From Melieria omissa (Eukaryota; Arthropoda; Insecta; Diptera; Ulidiidae): a DNA stretch of 64,000 nt. Shown piece by piece: positions 58,824 through 64,000 of this stretch; position 1 is the stretch's first letter; each line of letters starts with the position of its first letter. The position numbers were made by a program, and so were the translations under genes. The notes beneath the pieces were generated by a model. It made no database searches and was not told the DNA's origin. It saw nothing but the letters and a program-made list of their open reading frames with translations. The DNA lies in contig OZ020267.1 of the NCBI GenBank assembly GCA_963971225.1, forward strand, positions 54,825,590 to 54,889,589, read 5' to 3'.

Positions 58824-58835
58824 AATCTAATCTAA

Positions 58836-60816
58836 TTTAAGCGAAACAAACGTAATCTTATTGCGTTTTCCGATTTAAAACTTGACCTGCTTACATCTGA
58901 TGATATCGCAGCACTTGGTAGCCTCACTCAGCCGGACATAATCTTGTCTAGTCCAACGCAAATCAAATCAAAGCAAACCACACTAAACTGAACCCAACGT
59001 AAGCACAACCCAAGTTAAGTTTATTCAAGGAAATGTCACTCGCACACAACAAACTGCGCAAATTTCAGAAAATTTCACACACAACATGTTTTAAACTTTA
59101 AGGTTAACTTTCTATATTAAATTGAAGGTGACAAATTGAGAGTCGGCTAGAAGAAGAAAAAACTATAACAAGCAGCCATTCGGAAAAATCGTATTTAAGG
59201 CGAAAACAATAAACACACCAGGCGGGCGTCAAAATCACACAAAGGCCATTGTGCGTGAGTCGTGACGATGGCTGCGACGAGCGCAACGCACGGCCGAATA
59301 AATGGAATGTGGAGTGGCTGAGTGGTTGGCGGCGTGAATGAGTAGAAAGAGATAAAGTGTAGTTCTGTGTAGTTTGGTGCGGCGCTGCGGCGTTCGCACG
59401 CCATGCACAGTCGCTGTCGGTGTCGGGCGGCGTAAACAAACAGCAGGCTGGACAGAGTCAATAAAAATGATACCGAATAACGGCTCAATACACGCCACAA
59501 TTCTGATTTGTGGCAATATCGGACACGCGCACTTGCTGCATGAAAGCATTAGTGCAAATAAATATCTGAAACACTTTCGAGGCGGCGATTGACGGCGAGC
59601 AGCGCACACACAGCGATTGGGTGGGAGGGGCGATGGTAAGCGAAGCGGCAACTGCAGCGAAGATTAAACATATTTGGAAGTGGCTTACAGTGAGTGGCAC
59701 TGATTTTCCGGGTTTCACGCTATCATGAATCCGCATCTTGGTGTTGTTGATGGCGGGATTATTGTTGCTTTTATTTAGTAGATTTTGCTTTAGTGCCCTT
59801 GAAACTGTTGTTGGCATCGGTACGCATTCATTTGCTACGTGTTCGCCACACTAATCAGATGCAAAAAGCAAGTGTACACAAGAAAAAGGATATTATTCCT
59901 CATGCTCAGGCCAGCTTAATCAAAGTGGTTTGTGCGTGCATGTGTGTTGTTTGTTTACTATTTGCCTCAAAAGGTAGGAGGCACAATGTACCGCAAAGCG
60001 TATATGTGTAGGTTTTATTTTCAAGTTATATTTTAAACTGAATACAACCGAAATTCTTATTGAAAATTCTTATTAAGAAAATATTTTTTCTTATATTTGT
60101 CAGTAAATAAACAAATAAATTTAACATATTCGATTGTAAAAATTCATAAGTTATTCAGATCTTTTGTCACATTGTCCAAGAACCGAAAATTTGCTCGTTG
60201 TTGAAGGAACTTTGCTTTGGAACTTTTCTCAAACACAAAAACATTCTGGCATACATATAGGAAGTTGAAAGTGTCACATTCATTGTAATGAAAGGTATAT
60301 GAGTTGACACGTTTCGTTTCACACTGTTTGGCTAAATTATTCAGTGGCCAACCATGATTAACACTAAGCAACAGCAAAATACCGTTTCCGATGTTAGAAC
60401 TTGTTACAACTTGTTGTCGAAATTTGTTGCTCTATGTTATTGGATACCTCAACCATGTTTCTATAGTGTGTGACCTTAGAAAAAATTCATTAGAATTAGT
60501 GCCAACCACATCAACTGATTACGATATGTGTGAACACATCGAAAGTTGTGAACACATTGCTGTAGCAAGCAATAACAAAAGTTCGGAAACTTTGATTGTC
60601 AATTGTAAAAAAAAACTTTCAACAGAATTTAAACAAATTCCAAAAGATTTCATTTACGCATGTTCTGTATTAACCTTAGAACCGTGAGTTGGGTACTCAG
60701 TGCCCATATTCATTTTTGATGTTAAATTTCGGGGATTTGGGAAGTCCAATTTGTTTTTTTTTTTGGTAGGCAGATAGATTGTACTTTTGTTTATATGTTG
60801 ACAATTACAGGTATAT
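58836..60816. other. Non-coding stretch, GC-richer near 59.2-59.7 kb
   Basis: Overlapping frames on both strands at 59.1-59.8 kb reflect GC-rich composition and show no domain. A 98-codon ATG frame at 60391-60687 ends just after a donor-like GTGAGT (60686-60691) but is otherwise unsupported. Confidence 0.45.
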
Positions 60817-63800
60817 ACTTACTTACTTACTTAACTGGCCATAACAACCCGTTATCGGGTTACGGCCTGCCGCAAAACTTCTCTCCAGGCGCCTCTGCTT
60901 CGCGCGCGCCTTCTCCAGTTGGTCACACCAAGAGATACCAGGGCCTCTTCCACTTGGTCCTTCCACCGGAGACACGGCCTCCCTCTTCGCCGTCGACCTC
61001 CAACCATCGCATCGAATACCTTTTTCGCCGGAGCTTCGTCGTCCATGCGGCAGACATGACCGAGCCAGCGTAGCCGCTGGATGTTAATTCGCTGCGCTAC
61101 GTCCATGTCCTTATACAGCTCATACAGCTCGTTATTGGTTCGTATGCGATAGTCGTCACCAACCCGAACAGGGCCGAAGATTTTGCGAAGCACCTTCCTC
61201 TCGAACACTCCAAGGGCCGCTATGTCGTTTCGTGTCATTGTCCATGCTTCAGCGCCATAGAGGAGCACGGGCAAGATAAGCGTCCTATAGAGTGAAAGTT
61301 TTGTCGGTCGAGAGAGGTCTCTACTTCTCAATTGCCTACCGAGACCGTAGTAGCACCTGTTGGCAAGAGTTATCCTTCGCTTTATCTCCAGACTGACATC
61401 ATTGCTGCTGTTGATGGCGGTGCCAAGGTAGACGAATTCCTTGACAACTTCAAAAGCATACCTGTCGGCCTCGACGTGAGACCCTAGCCGCTGCGAGTCC
61501 CTGCGTGTAGACAGCATATACTTCGTCTTGCCCTCATTTACCACCAGACCCATTTTGGCAGATTCTCTTTCGATAGCCGCAAAGGCAGCGGTGACATCTC
61601 GCTTGTTACGTCCGATGACATCAATATCATCAGCGTAAGCAAGGAGCTGGACACTTTTGTTGAAAATTGTGCCATTACGATGTACACCGGCCTTGCGCAG
61701 CACACTCTCCATGGTGAAGTTGAAGAGGTCGCAGGACAAAGGATCGCCCTGTCTGAAACCTCGAACGGTATCAAAGGGGTCGGAGAGGTCACTTCCAACC
61801 TTGACGGAGCTGCGCGTATTGCTCAACGTCGCTCTGCAAAGTCTAACGAGCTTTGCAGGGATACCAAGTTCAGACAATGCGGCATATAGGCGATCCCTTA
61901 TCGGGCTATCGAATGCTGCCTTGTAATCGATGAAGAGATGGTGTGTATCGATTTGGTTCTCATGGGTCTTCTCCAGGATTTGGCGTAGAGTGAATATCTG
62001 GTCGATGGTGGACTTACCAGGTCTAAAGCCGCACTGATAAGGTCCAATCAGCGCCTTGGCGAGTGGCTTTAGTCTTTCACATAATACGCTCGTCAGGACC
62101 TTGTATGCAATGGGAAGTAGGCTGATACCCCTGTAGTTGGCGCATATTGTTGGGTCGCCTTTCTTCAGCACAGGACAAAGGGCACTGAGGTTCCAATCGT
62201 TGGGCATTCGTTCCTCCAGCCATATTTTGCAAATGAGCTGATGCATGCACCCAATCAGCTCACCGCCGCCGGCCTTGAACAATTCAGCTGGTAGCCCATC
62301 CGGCCCTGCAGCTTTGTTGTTCTTGAGTCGCTGGATAGCGACCCGGACCTCGTCATGGCTGGGCGGTGGCACATCCACACCGTCGTCGTCAATTGGTGCC
62401 ATCTGGACATCTTCACCACTGGCGGTATTGTTCCTTTCGTCGCCTGCGAGCAGCTTGGTGAAGTGCTCCTTCCACAACCTCAGCACACCCTGCGCATCCG
62501 TAACCAGATCCCCGTTTTCGTCTCTGCAAGAAGATGCCCCAGGCTTAAATCCTTCCGTAAGACGCTTAACTTTTTGGAAGAATTTTCGGGCGTCATTCCT
62601 GCTCCTGCACTCCTCGATTTCTTCACGCTCGCGCCTTTCTTGCTCCCGTTTCTTGCGTCTAAAAAGGCACCTCTCTTTCTTCCTCTCCTCCCGGTATTTT
62701 TCTGTCATGGCTCGCGTGGCGGCCGACTGCAGGGTCTTCTTGTATGCAGCATTCTTCACTGCAGTGGCTGCGCGACACTCTTCATCGTACCATTGGTTTT
62801 TTGGTGGTGGGCGTCGAAAACCAAGGACATTTTCTGCGGCGGCGCGCATAGAGTGGGATAAGTGAGCCCATAATCCGCCGATGTCATCAGGTGGAGAGGG
62901 GGAGCGACCGAGCTGGTTGGAGAGTTGAGCGGAGTAGACTTCGGCTACCCCTTGTGATCGCAGCTTACTGATGTCCAGCTTTCTTCGCAAACTAGGTTGT
63001 GCGGTCTTCGCTGCGCAAAGACGCATGCGTACCTTGGCTGCAACAAGGTAGTGGTCCGAGTCGATGTTGGGTCCTCGGAACGTGCGCACATCTAGAATGC
63101 TAGAAGCATGCCTTCCATCAATCACAATGTGATCAATCTGGTTGCGGGTGGATTGATCGGGGGATAACCAGGTGGCCTTGTGGATATCGAGGTGCTGGAA
63201 TCTGGTGCTACTAACTACCATGTTTCGTGCCGCGGCGAAATCGATCAGCCTCAGACCGTTGTTCGAAGTGGTCCCATGGAGGCTGAACTGCCCGACTGTG
63301 GGGCCAAAGATGCCTTCTCGCCCGACTTTTGCGTTGAAGTCCCCGAGGACAATTTTGACGTCATGGGCCGGGCACCTGTCGTAGACGTCCTCGAGCTTCG
63401 CATAGAAGGCATCCTTGGCCGCATCGTCCTTCTCTTCCGTCGGGGCGTGCGCGCAAATTAGGCTGATGCTAAAGTATTTAGCTTTGATGCGGATCGAAGC
63501 CAGCCGTTCGTTCACCGGAGTGAACCGAGAGACGTGGTGGCGAAGTCTCTTGCTGACCACAAATCCGCAGCCAAATTCGCGCTTCTCCGCATGGCAGCTG
63601 TAGTAGATATCGCAGTCTGCTCGCTTGGAGCAACCTTGTCCTGTCCATCGCATTTCCTGGATGGCGGTGATGTCAGCCTTACATTTCGTGAGGGCTTCCG
63701 CCAGTTGGATAGAGGCACCTTCCCTATAGAGGGTCCGGACATTCCAGGTGCATATCCTCAAATCATGGTCCTTGAATCGTTTGCTGTGGTCGTCAACATT

Positions 63801-64000
63801 GTGGGTTCCTTCCGAGGCTTGCTTTTTGGCTTTCATTGGTATTTGGTTTTCCGTGGCGGGCACCAAACCCTGCGCACAACCCAAATTTTAAGTCCTGGGG
63901 ATAGGACTCGCTGCACACATTAGTTCACTATTCAGCGGATGCCAAATAGCTATCCAGAAGGGCCGCGCGGAGGCTGTGCATCAGCTTGGATTGGACAGGG
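60817..64000 (-). mobile_element. RTE-like LINE, intact ORF, cut by the window edge
   Basis: The 3' end is at the left: after the stop comes a very short UTR with an inverted CCCGATAACGGG word, then a TAAG-type tetranucleotide tail (60817-60834, TACT/ACTT on the plus strand). Single ORF, short 3' UTR and simple-repeat tail are RTE traits. The 5' UTR continues to at least 64000 (GC-rich, no host-like sequence), so the 5' end and target duplication lie outside. Confidence 0.9.
60852..63836 (-). CDS. RTE-like LINE protein: endonuclease and reverse transcriptase
   Basis: The first in-frame ATG is at 63836-63834, giving 994 residues, normal for RTE. The frame is open 16 codons further up but without ATG. 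Endonuclease domain, first ~220 residues: CTWNVRTL, IQEMRWTG, GDFNAKVG and SDHYLV. A charged region KKREQERREREEIEECRSRN separates it from the RT. RT motifs: NYRGISLLP, FIDYKAAFD (A), GFRQGDPLSCDLF (B), LLAYADDIDVI (C, YADD) and FVYLG. The tail holds LYGAEAW, LGVFERKVLRKIFGP and a basic stretch GGRRRRGRP. No RNase H is present. No stop or frameshift was seen, so it may be recent or active. Such ORFs are often misannotated in host genomes as craniofacial development protein 2-like. Confidence 0.94.
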   Translation of the reverse strand: MKAKKQASEGTHNVDDHSKRFKDHDLRICTWNVRTLYREGASIQLAEALTKCKADITAIQEMRWTGQGCSKRADCDIYYSCHAEKREFGCGFVVSKRLRHHVSRFTPVNERLASIRIKAKYFSISLICAHAPTEEKDDAAKDAFYAKLEDVYDRCPAHDVKIVLGDFNAKVGREGIFGPTVGQFSLHGTTSNNGLRLIDFAAARNMVVSSTRFQHLDIHKATWLSPDQSTRNQIDHIVIDGRHASSILDVRTFRGPNIDSDHYLVAAKVRMRLCAAKTAQPSLRRKLDISKLRSQGVAEVYSAQLSNQLGRSPSPPDDIGGLWAHLSHSMRAAAENVLGFRRPPPKNQWYDEECRAATAVKNAAYKKTLQSAATRAMTEKYREERKKERCLFRRKKREQERREREEIEECRSRNDARKFFQKVKRLTEGFKPGASSCRDENGDLVTDAQGVLRLWKEHFTKLLAGDERNNTASGEDVQMAPIDDDGVDVPPPSHDEVRVAIQRLKNNKAAGPDGLPAELFKAGGGELIGCMHQLICKIWLEERMPNDWNLSALCPVLKKGDPTICANYRGISLLPIAYKVLTSVLCERLKPLAKALIGPYQCGFRPGKSTIDQIFTLRQILEKTHENQIDTHHLFIDYKAAFDSPIRDRLYAALSELGIPAKLVRLCRATLSNTRSSVKVGSDLSDPFDTVRGFRQGDPLSCDLFNFTMESVLRKAGVHRNGTIFNKSVQLLAYADDIDVIGRNKRDVTAAFAAIERESAKMGLVVNEGKTKYMLSTRRDSQRLGSHVEADRYAFEVVKEFVYLGTAINSSNDVSLEIKRRITLANRCYYGLGRQLRSRDLSRPTKLSLYRTLILPVLLYGAEAWTMTRNDIAALGVFERKVLRKIFGPVRVGDDYRIRTNNELYELYKDMDVAQRINIQRLRWLGHVCRMDDEAPAKKVFDAMVGGRRRRGRPCLRWKDQVEEALVSLGVTNWRRRARSRGAWREVLRQAVTR

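Noticed and set aside
60391..60687. 98-codon ATG frame ending at a donor-like GTGAGT
   Set aside because: No recognised domain, weak start context, and no clear partner exon. Kept only as a note.
62245..62865. 206-codon plus-strand frame
   Set aside because: Antisense shadow of the RTE-like LINE ORF.

Overview
The window looks like insect nuclear DNA, most likely from a higher dipteran and possibly a tephritid fruit fly. This is inferred from the AT-rich non-coding background, many CA/TG, TATG and CAA microsatellites, one candidate 58-bp intron, and the mix of transposons. No cellular gene could be recognised. Apart from one candidate 35-residue spliced reading frame at the left edge, every convincing coding region belongs to a transposable element. 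The window therefore reads as a large intron or intergenic region colonised by many element families.

Left part (1-13.8 kb): a candidate small spliced gene with a 14-bp hairpin just after its stop; a 79-bp tandem repeat; a complete irritans-type mariner with perfect 27-bp terminal repeats, TA target duplications and one 1-nt frameshift; a decayed second mariner; a Helitron fragment carrying a 247-bp MITE; and a decayed piggyBac.

Middle part (16.5-45.5 kb): an internally deleted mariner interrupted by a 355-bp MITE; a 2.2-kb non-autonomous Helitron made largely of internal repeats; two solo LTRs, one split by a hAT element and one inserted in a dispersed repeat; a 200-N gap flanked by what looks like a false duplication; and a dense series of short elements whose ends and target duplications can be read: piggyBac-like (TTAA), pogo-like and Tc1-like (TA), two with AAAT/ATTT duplications, two with TTA/TAA duplications, and a hAT MITE (8 bp). 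LINE remnants lie between them.

Right part (45.5-64 kb): a full-length LOA-like LINE of about 5.55 kb between perfect 12-bp target duplications, with ORF1 and an endonuclease-RT-RNase H ORF2 both open; a short Helitron; a tRNA-derived SINE whose 3' end resembles that LINE's 3' end; a fold-back element; a small 5'-truncated retroposon; and an RTE-like LINE with an intact ORF running off the right edge.

The elements relate through nesting, which gives relative ages, and through presumed mobilisation in trans: short TIR elements by full-length relatives, and the SINE by LOA-type machinery. No CRISPR array, rRNA or stand-alone tRNA gene was seen.
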